The position numbers were made by a program, and so were the translations under genes. A stretch of 64,000 nt of DNA from Rhizopus arrhizus (lineage: Eukaryota; Mucoromycota; Mucoromycetes; Mucorales; Rhizopodaceae). The stretch is taken from the NCBI GenBank assembly GCA_024220505.1, contig JAKZZE010000010.1:310001-374000 (forward strand). Direction: 5' to 3'. The notes under the pieces are model-generated. The model saw nothing but the letters and a program-made list of their open reading frames with translations, had not been told where the DNA came from and searched no databases. This document shows positions 50,676 to 62,500 of the stretch, one piece after another. The stretch's first letter is position 1, and every line of letters starts with the position of its first letter.

Positions 50676-52057
50676 TATGTAATAAATGGGTTTTGATTCC
50701 TTAAAAACATTAAATATACACCGTCTCTCCTCTTTTCTTAACATAAACAAAATGAGATTTTACTTCTTTAAGTAGATATACTGCCTGTAATTACAGCATT
50801 TTCAAATGGTTTATAATATACATCTGGCTTAAGTGCTATTTTAATTTTGAAAATGATTAGTCATGTATGAAGCAAGAATCTTTGTGCACTATGCACTCAC
50901 ACCATCCGTTCGCTTAATACAAGGACATCACACGAGAATACTTGATCGGATTATGGTGCAGAATACTGTGAAAAAAAAAAAAAAAATGGCATAAAGAAAG
51001 CTGTGCATCTCGATAGTGACGGTGCTGATCAAAACCTTTATTTCTTTTGATAAGCCTGTTTACTATTTAAGCCAACTCTAAGACATGGCTATATACTGCA
51101 TTTTCAGCAGATTTCTGGTGATTTTTGAAAATGATCCATCTTGGGTTTTGAACAAAATTTGGTGGTAATATTGAAAAAGCATAATTGAAGTTTCACTTAA
51201 ACTTAACAATGAGAAACTAGGAAAAGGTAGTTATACTGCATGAACAAGACTTTACCCACAGGGCTGACTTTCTCAAGGAATCTGAAGTGTGGAAATAGAT
51301 GATATTTAAAACCAAATGCTGCGAAACTATTAAGAAAATAGCACATGTTTAGAAGCATCTATCTGTTGATGTGATTTTTCTCTGAAACCATACACTGTTA
51401 TTTGAGATAGTTTAATGTATAATCGCTTAGTTGCTTGTTTTTTTGTCTTTGGCTACATAATAAATCCCTCTTTGAGGATGTTAGAGATTGACTGTCGCAT
51501 ACTATCAAGATTGCTTTCCTAACACGTGTCCAAGGTAAATGTTGATATGAACTTGATGCAATATTATATTTTTTTTTTTGTTTTGGGCTCGATGTCCCAG
51601 TAAAGAAGGATGTATCAATTGATTCCATTATTGACTGGAAATAAGCTTTTATATAAATGAATATAACATTTACAACTTTTTGTATAAACATGTCTATGAT
51701 GCATCACTGTATTTTTGATTAATGGAGTCTGAGTTGAAATACAAGACAAAAAATGGACAAGTGAACGAAATCAAAGTGTCATTTGTAAGAATAATGTTAG
51801 CTTGCAGTATAGATACCTACAGCAAGGGGAATTTAATATATTTATTAGACAATCATGTCTTGTTCATATGTACACATGCTTTAAACAAAAGATTTCACTG
51901 TATTGATAGGATTACGTATAATGTTGTTGTTCATAGGATTATATCCGTAAGCTGCGAAATACGATCCGAATCTGCTTTAATGTGACTGTCTGATACGTAT
52001 GTTTTGCGTTTCTCTTTCTCTTTTTTTTTTTCTCTCTCTTTTTTTTGGAAAAAAAAA
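50676..52057. other. Intergenic, no gene recognised
   Basis: Includes short A/T runs (about 50970-50985 and 51570-51581) and a pyrimidine-rich stretch immediately before the next gene (52012-52046). The small open stretches on either strand have no domain signature. Confidence 0.5.
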
Positions 52058-53858
52058 ATGGTAGCTGAACAAGATATATTAAGCTTTTGTGACATTACTG
52101 GTGCTTCAACTAGTGTAGCAGAACAATTCTTGGAGGTATATAATAGCAAATTATAATAATAATAAACAAGAAATGAAACTTGTGCAAAGATAGCCGATGG
52201 CAACGTAGAAACAGCGGTAACTCTTTATTTGGAAAATGGTGGTGAACATTCGACAAATAGTTCTTTTGCAACTAGTCAGGATGCATTCACGTCAAATCTT
52301 GCACAAAATGATGCAATTGAAAGCAGTGAAGATCAATTATTAGCAGACGAAGAACTTGCAAGACAATTACAAGATTCACAACAAGTGAGGGCACCTATTG
52401 CACCAAAGCGCGATATTCTTGCGGGTGAAGCAAGTGAATTATTTCAACCGAGTTTTTCTTGGTCTAGTGGAAGTGAAAGCCGACGTATGCTTATAGAATA
52501 ATTATTTTTGCTTAATTTATAGATAAATACTTTTTGTTTTAGGTGGAATAAGCAGGCCGTCTGTATTCAATCAAGGTGATTCAACTACAGGTTCAGTAGC
52601 TAATATTTTTGAAACAACAGAGGATGAAGGTAAATGAATTTTAGGTGATAAAACATGCTTTTTTTTTTTTTTTTTTTTTTTTTTCGCTGACAGATTAATA
52701 GCTCATATTCCTGCTGGAGATTCTTTCTCTGGTTCAGTGGCTGGTTCCAGTAATTCAAAAGCTAAAAGATTAGCTGATTTATTTAGACCACCATTTGATA
52801 TCATGTTTCACGGAAACTTTGAACAAGTATGTATAAATACAAAAGTAGAATATGATAAATGTTAATACAGAATTATATAGGCTAGAGAGAATGCAAAAGA
52901 ACTTGACAAATGGCTAATGATAAATATACAGAATCCAACAGAATTTTCTTGTCAAGTACTTAATCGAGATTTATGGAGCGATTCATTTGTTAAAGACATT
53001 ATTAAAGAGTCTTTTATTTTCTTACAGGTAAAATAGATTCAAGAATAGAAACAGAGACCAACCATTTTAATTAAAAATTCAAAAAAAAAAAGTATGGAAA
53101 TGAAAGTCCTGATGGAAGAAGATATGCCACTTTCTATTCTGTAAATAGATTCCCTCATATTGCTATTATTGATTCTCGTACAGGAGAAAGAGTTAAAGTT
53201 TGGGAAAAGCAGTTAACACCTACGAATTTTATGATGGAAGGTAAATAGGGACATGATACAGATAGTATACAAACACTAAATTGTTTCATAAAGTGACCGA
53301 GTTCCTCGAAAATCACTCAACAGAAGAAAGAGGTGCAATGAAACGACCTAAAGTGACAAAGGTATATATAAAGCATAGAATGACGTATTCTTATTGATAT
53401 TACATAGAGTGTATCTGATATGAGTGAAGAAGAGCAACTGAATGCTGCTATTGAAGCATCACTGAGTAATACGTCATCACCAGATATTGAATCTAAAATG
53501 GAAGAAGATGAAAAGATGGTTGAAAGTAAAATGGAATCTGTATTTGATAGTATAATACCGATCAAAAGAGATGAACCACCTAATGGAAATGATACAACAC
53601 GTATTCAGATAAGAATGGGTGATGGTAGTAGAGTGGTTAGACGATTTAATAAATCTGATCCAGTTCGATATTTATTTGAATTTGTTAAATTACAAGTTGA
53701 AAATCAACCATTTGAGGTAAAAATTCTTAAAGATATCAAAGTAAACTTATTTATATAAACAGTTGGTATTCAATCGTACACAACTTATCGATCTTATTGA
53801 TCAATCAATTTCTGAAGCGGGATTATCAAATGCAGCTATCAACTGTGTGCTTACTTGA
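52058..53858 (+). CDS. UBX5: UBA-UAS-UBX domain protein, Cdc48/p97 adaptor
   Basis: Nine exons: 52058-52135, 52190-52484, 52543-52629, 52702-52826, 52881-53027, 53093-53240, 53294-53361, 53408-53716, 53763-53858; 1353 nt, 450 residues, introns of 45-72 bp. Order: UBA-like domain at residues 1-45 (ILSFCDITGASTSVAEQFLE, then NVETAVTLYLEN), a linker, the thioredoxin-like UAS domain about 175-345 (RLADLFRPPFDIMFHGNFEQ, KWLMINIQNPTEFSCQ, FPHIAIIDSRTGERV), a UIM-like EEEQLNAAIEASLS, and a UBX domain at about 375-450. In UBXN7/Ubx5 this links ubiquitinated clients and cullin ligases to Cdc48. The UBX loop reads F-N-R where most UBX domains have F-P-R. Exon 4 uses the AG at 52700-52701 because the earlier AG leads into stops. 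Confidence 0.93.
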
Positions 53859-54057
53859 TATGTATTCAATCTTGTAGATTCTGAATGATTGACAATAAAT
53901 ATGTGAATAATAATAAATCATTGTGCTATTGTTACTATTGTATTTTATAACTTATACTTTCACATGTAAATGAAAAAACATGTGAAAATCATCGTATTCC
54001 ACTGAAACTTTTTTTTTTTTCTTTTTTTTTCTCTCTTTCTTTTTATTACATTTATAC

Positions 54058-56475
54058 ATGTCTGTCAAACAAAGATTAAATGCTGTTAGACAGCACTTGA
54101 CTAAAGAAGAATTATATGCCAAGGCAGTCGAGTAAGTATTAAATCTATATTTATGTCATATCACCAACATTATTATTATTAGTCCTGTAATAAGTATGAA
54201 TGAAGAAAGAGCCAAGGCTACTTTTAATATTCGTGAGTTGACTCATCTATTGGATGGTGGTGAAAAATCAACTTTGGTAGATAATAATAATGAATACTAT
54301 TTATTTATTTTTTTAAAAAAAAAAATAGTTAAAAGAACGTTTTATGCAAGAGTTTGAAAGAGATCCTTTATTTAAAATGGATGATATACATGATATCACA
54401 AAGGATGAATTACGTGAACGTACGATGGAAAAGGTACAATGATTAATGATGATATATAATATATATTCATCTATTTTATAGTTTCGATCTTTAATACATC
54501 ATCTTTCTAATGAATCTGTCGATATCTTTAAAAAGAGAATGGAAATTGTTAGTTTAATAGATCCTGGCTTTTGGACAAGATTTGGTGTTCATTGTAAATA
54601 TTGTATTCAAATTATATTTTACATATTTAATGATTTCTTTATAAAAAAAAATAGATGGTTTATTTGTAGGTGCCTTACAAAGTAATGCTACCTCTGGTCA
54701 ATTAGGATACTGGTTTCAAAATGGTGCACTTTCTCTTTCTGGTATGGTCGGCTGCTTTGCCATGACAGAATTAGGTCACGGATCAAATGTACCTGGATTG
54801 GAAACAACGGCTATCTTTGACGAAGCCTCTGATCAATTTATTATTCATACTCCTACACTCACCGCAACCAAGGTACATCGGATACAAAACAGAAAACAAA
54901 AAAATCTTTCATGTAACTTACATAAAAGTATAGTGGTGGATTGGTGGTGCAGCTCACAGTGCTACCCATGCTGCAGTGTTTGCTCAACTAATTGTTAAAG
55001 GTAAAAACTATGGTACAAAATGTTTTGTGGTTCCTCTAAGAGACCCAAAGACATATAATCTCTTGCCTGGTGTGAATATCGGCGATATTGGTAAAAAGAT
55101 GGGTCGTGATGGTATCGACAATGGCTGGATTCAATTTACTCATGTTCGAATCCCTCGCAGTTATATGTTGATGAAGCATACTAAAGTATCACGTACTGGC
55201 CTTGTTAAAGAACCTAAACTCCAACAACTTACCTATGGTGCTTTACTTCAAGGACGAGTGGCTATGGTGGTTGACAGCGGCAATGTATCCAAAAAGGCTT
55301 TAACTATTGCTATAAGATACGCTGCCGTTCGACGACAGTTTTCCAACTCCAATTCAAATATCGAAACTAAATTACTTGATTACCCTATACATCAGCGTCG
55401 CTTGATGCCATTGATGGCACAGACATTTGCTATGTTATTTACTGGATCCGAAATGACGGCAATGTATAACAAGATGATGAGCAGATTAGAAAATGCAAAA
55501 CCAGAGGATACTGATCTTGAAGAAGTGCTCGAGATGTTGAAAGAAACACATTCCACAAGTGCTGGTTTAAAAGCTTTTTGTACTTGGAATTGTCTTAATA
55601 CAATCGAAGCCTGTAGACAAGCCTGTGGTGGTCATGGATACTCTGCTTATACTGGTTTAGCTGGCATGTATCAAGATTTCGCTGTTCAGTGTACTTGGGA
55701 AGGGGATAATACAATATTGACTTTACAATTGGGTCGTTATTTGATCAGCAGCTTCAGAGAAGCAGTCAAAGGAAAGAAACTTTCTCCTGGCGTTGGCTAT
55801 TTAAACAAGTTAGATTCTTTAATTGGTACATGCTGCAGTGAAAAGAATACAGATGCCATTTTGGATCCTCAGACTATAGTAAAGGGTTGGCAAGTCGTTT
55901 GTGCTAATGTTGTTAAAAATGCTGCGTTAGAATTCGAAGAGTGTATCAAACAGGGTTTGAGCATTGATGATGCGTATGAGCAATGTTCTCAATCCAGGCT
56001 CTATGCAGCAAAATTACATTCATATGGATATTTATTCAATCGATTCCTTGATGGTGTGTCCAAAGTTAAAGGCAATCTAAAGGTCGTTCTGATGGACGTC
56101 TGTCTCCTTTATGGTCTTTACACAATTGAAGAAAATGCCGGTGCGTTCTTACAATACGGATATTTTTCACCTACTCAAATGGACTTGATTCGCTTAAGAA
56201 CAAATGAATTTTGCAGAGCAGTTAGAGATCAAGCCATTCCACTTGTTGATGCGTTCAATTTGAGTGACTACGTGATCAATAGCCCTTTGGGTCGTGCGGA
56301 TGGAGATGTTTACGTTCACTACTTTGAACAAGTCAAACGGTCCAATCCTCAAAATCCTCATCCTTATTTTAATCGTTTGATCAAACCATTAATTGAACGC
56401 GAAATGAATGATGATATTGTAGATGAAGAAGGTGGCTTGGAAGAAGAAGAGGATGAAGATGACGAGGTGGAATAG
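54058..56475 (+). CDS. POX1: Acyl-CoA oxidase
   Basis: Six exons: 54058-54131, 54183-54276, 54329-54433, 54482-54593, 54655-54872, 54934-56475; 2145 nt, 714 residues, standard for the family. First, oxygen-dependent step of peroxisomal beta-oxidation: oxidises acyl-CoA to trans-2-enoyl-CoA with FAD and releases hydrogen peroxide. Motifs: [20 protein letters not shown] (FAD and substrate site), [45 protein letters not shown], and the catalytic Glu in [13 protein letters not shown]. The C-terminus is a Glu/Asp-rich tail ([11 protein letters not shown]) and has no SKL-type signal, which is also true of several fungal acyl-CoA oxidases. The first five introns are 48-61 bp; the large last exon holds the core. 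Confidence 0.95.
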
Positions 56476-56697
56476 ATGATTTTGTAAAAGTATATAACAT
56501 GCATATATATATTATGGTTTAGATACACTCTTTTTTTTTTTTTTAAAAAAAAAAAGATTTTCTTTTTATATCTTATAACATTAATCAAGGAATATCTTGC
56601 AATGTATTAAAGGGTCTATATATACCCTCCTTCAGATATTAAACAAGTTTTCAGACTTCAATTTATTCAGTTTACACTTTTTCTATTCTTGTCTTGC

Positions 56698-56757
<60 letters not shown>

Positions 56758-57449
56758 AGAATTTATACAAAAAACAAAACGCTGTAAAAATAGATTGATA
56801 ACAATCTATACAATTATAAATTTTATTTAATTACAAAACGAATATTTATGCACTTTCTTTAATCTTGTTATACAAACAAGTTTTTAATCTTGAATAAGGT
56901 AGGTATGTTCATGATATCAGTTGACAGTAGAATGACCGAATTTACTCAAAGTTAATCTTTGGTAAACTTTTAATTCACTATCAACGCAGTAAGATGAATT
57001 ATTACAAAATGAACCAAGATACAGAGGATAGTTATTTGACTATTATGTAATAGGAGATAATTTGACCGTTATGACGTTATCAGAAACAATGTTTTGCAAC
57101 TATATTTATTAATACAGTGTATTTTATTATGTCAAAGAAAGAGATAATGTCATTTATTCACTTTTTATGCTCTATAGATACATCATGCTCTTATTTTTAA
57201 GCTTATGACTATATGTAGATTAAATAAACAAATCTTTGAATGCTCTTTAAGTAGAATGTTGGAACAAGAGATACTTGGAAGCCGGCAGAAAATTTAACAA
57301 ACTGTCTTGACTTTCGTTGTACCTTGTCGTATCTTGACATACTTTAAACATGATTCATATTTAATTTATAAGAAATCAGAGTAGTGAATGCTTTACAAAG
57401 ATTTATTACAGTCTTTTTTTTATTATTCTGTCATAATCAGTACCTTTTT
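56476..57449. other. Intergenic with a 54-base T-tract
   Basis: An uninterrupted T run of 54 at 56699-56752, the longest homopolymer in the window. A short inverted pair TTTTTTTTTTTT/AAAAAAAAAAA lies at 56531-56556 just after the oxidase stop. No gene recognised. Confidence 0.6.
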
Positions 57450-58560
57450 TATTGTATGATTTCCATAAAACAGAAGCTTTCTCATTTAATGGTCAAACTC
57501 ATTCTGAGTGGATCAATTTTCTTAATAATCAAGACATTTCAACATCGCATGGCTATAGATCTCCCACCCCTCTGAAATCTTTTATTTTCCCTTTCATACA
57601 ATCGATGCAACAGCCAATACAAAGTGTACGATCTATTTACAATGCAAATTATCATTAAGTGGCTGTATCACTATTATCAACTATCTCACGCTATCCAAAT
57701 TATGGTATGTTCTCCGTCTGGTTCATTTTCCCAATAGCTTCTTTAAGTGCCTCCAATCAGTGATATATCATTTTGTCTGGCATAGATGCAAACCTTATAT
57801 TATGTATGCACAACTTTGTGTATCTCCAAATGAAGATGGACTAAATCTTCATGATGTCTCTATTCAGCGCTAAAATCTTCAAATTTGATGGTTACGACAG
57901 CTCCTTGAAGAAGAATTCCCTGATTCCTACAGTCAGTCGCATTTAGTTGATCATCTATGCAAATTCAACTCGGCTCATACTGTCATAAGTCTATGTTTTT
58001 CTCTCAATTTAGAATACGTCCTGGAATTCATTCCAATAACTTATGCAAATATCTATGACACATTCGATGCTTTCTCTATTGGAGACCTCCAATCAGTTGT
58101 TTGTAATGCTTCTATGCTCCCGTGTCTTCCTCTTTCTTCTGTGTTCGTTTCTATCACTGGCGATCATTGGGTTAACAAACCAAAGCATAAGCATGTTAGA
58201 GTGTCCTCGTTCTTCACTTTTGACGAACCTTTTGGCTGAATATGTCCTCAAGTAACACCCGTCGCGTCAGTTCTACTTTAACGTAATAAAACTCTACAAC
58301 GGGATACCCAATCTCGTTAGGTGAAGCTCATCAACCTCATTAGCCTCTCATCTTACATAGACAGTAATCATATGGTGATTTTGGCGGCTCTGCGTTTGTC
58401 CCATACTTTTGCTCCTCATCTCAATGGATTGGATATAAACCCATATTATTTAGGCTGTCTCTTGTTCGTTTGCTTCTGCCAGTGCCTGCTCCTTTTCTAT
58501 CCTTTCTGGCGACTTCCAGCTCAACATGAGCAGCGGTCCCTATGGCATCAATTACTTTAT
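57450..58560 (+). pseudogene. Heavily decayed LINE A-type reverse transcriptase relic
   Basis: Pieces still align by eye with LINE A: KTEAFSFNGQTHSEW against K-T-E-A-I-F-L-N-G, then LSKLWYVLRLVHFPNSFFK against S-K-L-W-Y-S-L-R-V, then YAQLCVSPNEDGLNLHD and WLRQLLEEEFPDSY, ending around R-L-P-A-Q-H-E-Q. Many stops and frame changes throughout. Much older than the 27-33 kb LINE copies; no A-tail or target duplication found. Confidence 0.6.
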
Positions 58561-60824
58561 AAGAAATTATGCTGCTAGGCAAGCGTTTCCATATTACAAA
58601 CACATATTTTCTCCTCAGATTACTATTCTGTTCTGCACCGACTGAAGCTTTGCAATGTTTATTTGTTCGCAGCCCTTTTAAATGGATTCTATAGGTCGAA
58701 ATTCTTAGTCATTTTAGTCCTCATTTGTCATTATTTCAGGATGATATTTGCTCAATCATATAGTTTCTCAAGTCTTTCCCTTTACTTGATCAAAATGAAT
58801 TATGGGCTTTTACTTACTGTACTGTCAATCAGATTTAGCAGTTTCACTAGCACTTTATTATTGGTAGACAACCATTTAATCAACCCATGGTTATTAAACT
58901 TGTTATGTCGCGGCTCTGCTCCTCTCAAAAAGGTCAACATAGCTTATCATAACATGAATTATTTCTATCTATGCTCCTTGGCTCACACCGCTCTTGGACG
59001 TGTGATGCCTTTTATTAGCTTTGTTGTTCTTGAACAAAAAAAAAAAGGAAGAAGGGACATTGAATATGTATAAATGTCTCACCCTATTCTTTCAATTTTA
59101 AATCTTATCATCCTAAGAACTGATGACCAAGCTATACACTGTAAACATAAGATTTGTAAGATTCAAAATAACACGTTGTAAATGACGAACCAGATATTCT
59201 TAAAGTTTGAGCCATGCAAGCATAAATGATATAATTTTTAAACCATTTGAGAGCGAAATTCGGCGAGCTGAATAATTTTAGCAAAATGAGTAATTCAATC
59301 TTTGATGGCTTGAGTGAACCAATTTAAGCAAATTATTTTGCGAAGATTAATAGTTAAAAGGTATTGTATATTTCTTCGTTCTCCGTCACATACTTTTTTA
59401 TTCAAAAATTGCATAGATATTTAACTATTTAACTGCAATCTGATTGACAGCCTTTTCATTTAAACTTTTTCTCAGTCGGGGACATTTTCTCATTCTTCAA
59501 GTACAAAAGGTTAAATGTTTTACAAATAGTATGAAGTTTGACACGTAAATGCATCTGTTAAATTTGAGCTTTTAAAGCCGCTGCTATGTTACGAAAATGC
59601 AGATTTAATCTGTATGGACTACTTCAAATACTTTTCGTTAAAGCTTTATAAGAAGATACCTAGACTTTATGCTAAAAACAAAAGCTATATCTTCTCCAAT
59701 TTCCTCGATATTTTGAACGATTTAAATTCAAAAGCCCTATATTAAACAAAATTTTCAAATTATAAACATATATCGCTTTTGTAGTTGTATGTAACTAACT
59801 AATGTAAGATCAAGAAGGTAATAATTTATTCATTCACTCTAAACTATAGTATGTTTTTGACTTGCGCGTATATGTGCCACATAATAAAGATGTGTAACTC
59901 ATCAATTCAAAAGGTATTAGCTGTATCTTACCTTTAAGATTTTACTATACCTTTAGCCAGTTGTGAGTCTTTTAATTTTAGTTTATTTTTATAGCTAACA
60001 GTTCTGGAAGCATACAGGAAAACAACGACTGAATGATACTATGTAGGTACCGGGTCAATGCTGATTCTTATTATTATCATTTTGCTTTTTTAAGCATTAA
60101 TTTATTAACAAAAAAAAACAAGTTTAGAATGAAGCTCATACTTGTTTTTATTTCATGTATATAAATATCTATATATATACATTTCTTTCTCAAGTAGTTG
60201 TGTATATAGTAACTTAACATGGTTACAGTCATCAAAAAAAAAAATAGTCGAGACCTTGTTACTGATTTAAAAGTGTATTACGTAACACAACATGTTTGTC
60301 CTAAATTTTCTATTGTGTTTATTATTTTTTATAAAAAAAAAAAAAGAAAAGAAAAGAGAACTGTGAATATTCTTAATACAAAAGTCAAGCATGAGAGCTT
60401 TCAATTTCTTTACAATAAGGTTTGTTAACCAATGCTCAAACTGATATAGGATTTATAAATTCAATCCGTAAAGCATTGTAATAGCAATATTTTACTTTTT
60501 CACTTTTTTTTTTCGTTCCATAATGTGAAGCCATCAATTCTTTTTTTTTGGATTTGTACACTTAATCATTTAATGAGAACTTGATCTAATGCACAAATAA
60601 CAAAATAAAAGCAAAAAGAAACAAAACACATTACTTTCTGTAAACACATCTCCTGCAAAGAATGAGAGTGACCTGAGTCTGTGCTGCGGAGAATAAAAAG
60701 GTCAATTGGGACTATTTTTTCTGAAATTCTATCTCTCTTTTTCTTCCTCCTTTTACCCCTTTCTTTTTTAATATTTTAAAAAAACGACTTAAAAAAAAGA
60801 GATACAACTATTCTGGAAAGCATA
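58561..60824. other. Intergenic, low-complexity AT-rich
   Basis: Several short A or T runs. The open stretch at 58663-59073 is hydrophobic but has no recognisable domain and follows decayed LINE sequence. A pyrimidine-rich stretch (60731-60770) precedes the next gene. Nothing else identified. Confidence 0.5.
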
Positions 60825-61442
60825 ATGAGTTATCGCCTTGCTTTATATATTACTGCTATTCTATTGCTATTCATATCTTTAGTAATGGGTCAATCCACAA
60901 TAGCAACAACAGATGAAACAAACACTTTGGCAACCTCACCCACTTCATCTTCATTACTACCATCAGAAGCAACATCTTCATTATCGTTGACTTTATCTTC
61001 TACTACCTCAATTGCTACCATGAATACTGCCAAACCACCAACTACCACAGATTATTCTTCCTCTCCATCGATTGCCTTTTCTCCACAACCAACAGTGCAG
61101 GGCACAGGTTGGGATCCTAGTGGTAATTCTTCTGAAAAATCTAATGAAAGCTGGTTGAAGACACACAATAGATTTGTGTTTATTATATTTATCGGTCTCA
61201 TCGTGATTGGCTTAATACTGTGGTATATCATTAAAAGTGTAAAAGGAATGCGTAAAAGATTAAAAGAAGAGAATGAAGCGCATTTGTATATGATGCAGCA
61301 GCAACCACCATCTTCTAATACTGCTGCTGCCGTTGCTGCACCTCGACCTATTCCTGACAATCATGAATGTGCAACACCTGTTTCACCACCACCTGCGTAC
61401 AAATTCGATGATCATCCAAATAATAATACTAACCAACAATAA
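60825..61442 (+). CDS. Single-pass membrane protein with Ser/Thr-rich ectodomain and PPxY tail
   Basis: 205 residues, one exon. Signal peptide at 1-22 (LALYITAILLLFISLVMG). Residues 23-118 are Ser/Thr/Pro-rich, suited to O-glycosylation, with an N-S-S and N-E-S as possible N-glycan sites. Transmembrane helix at about 118-140 (FVFIIFIGLIVIGLILWYII), followed by a basic stop-transfer K-S-V-K-G-M-R-K-R-L-K. The cytosolic tail has a Gln/Pro stretch and a PPPAY motif that fits WW-domain binding, as in adaptors of Rsp5-type ubiquitin ligases. The layout resembles fungal cell-surface sensors or arrestin-recruiting tails, but no known domain is present. No intron seen. Confidence 0.75.
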   Translation: MSYRLALYITAILLLFISLVMGQSTIATTDETNTLATSPTSSSLLPSEATSSLSLTLSSTTSIATMNTAKPPTTTDYSSSPSIAFSPQPTVQGTGWDPSGNSSEKSNESWLKTHNRFVFIIFIGLIVIGLILWYIIKSVKGMRKRLKEENEAHLYMMQQQPPSSNTAAAVAAPRPIPDNHECATPVSPPPAYKFDDHPNNNTNQQ

Positions 61443-62050
61443 CAAGGGAATTGGCATCATTAAGTTTTATATCATAATTCCTTGTAATATATTTATATAT
61501 CTTCTTTATATGTAAAAATACATGAAATAATAATTACTGGATTTCAAATAAACATTGTGATCTTTGAATCATTACCTAGCTTGATTGGTTAATGTCATTT
61601 TGTACCTCCCAAAAATAAAACATCACTTGTACAGAATTTTTTAAAAAAAAAATACAAACAGCGTATTCATAATCTGTTATTAGCATGTATATCAAGTACA
61701 AATACAATATGACAAATATTCTGTATAATTGAATATGAAGACTTCAGTTTTTCTTTTTTTCTTTTTTTTTTACTTGTACTGTAGAAGGATCGACAAGGTT
61801 GCTATAGATACTTTAAATGGACATTACGCAGTTTTATGATATTTTATTGGTTACTTCAGAATTCATATTTCTTAAAAGCCAGCTCTTCTTTTTAAAGAAG
61901 TTAACCTCGACTCTTGTGTTTTAAATGCCCTTTGGAATATAGCAAGCATAAATTTTTACTCATGATTTAATTATCTAAGCCAAAAGAATGTCATTTGAAT
62001 GTTTATTTTGGTTTCCAGTATATTGATTTAATCATTATGAATTGTATTAA

Positions 62051-62092
<42 letters not shown>

Positions 62093-62500
62093 AAAATAGA
62101 CAATTTTTGTAAGAAATAGTAAAGCATGTTGTATCAAAGGGAACTAAAGCTGACCATAGATCTAATTATGGCTATAAGGGTATCAAAATATATGGCATAT
62201 ACTAGCCTTCTTTTATATTTTCAATTGTATAAAATAAAGACTTGGTTGTTTATATGGCATTTGTATTAATTATTATTGTTGTCTATAAATGTACATAAAT
62301 TCTCATTCGGTCTTGAACTCAAAAAAGGGAAAGAGCGGTAAATTATAAACAATGCTTCGTCTTAAAGCATCAAACAAACTCAAATAAATAAATAATTCCA
62401 TTTATGCAATAAACAACATACTTTTTTTTTTCCCACTACTATTTTGTTTGTTTATTCAGTGATTTTTAATCAGTTTAAAATATAATTTTGCATTACTTTA
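61443..62500. other. Intergenic between convergent genes
   Basis: Holds an A-tract of about 38 near 62053-62091 and several shorter runs. Convergent ends of the membrane protein gene (plus) and the Lon gene (minus). No gene recognised. Confidence 0.5.

Noticed and set aside
51398..51691. Minus-strand 97-codon open stretch
   Set aside because: No domain, AT-rich, between well-supported genes; likely random.
56597..56830. Poly-Phe protein
   Set aside because: It is translation of the 54-base T-tract.
58663..59073. 136-codon open stretch with hydrophobic segments
   Set aside because: Follows decayed LINE sequence, no recognisable family, hydrophobicity explained by T-rich DNA.
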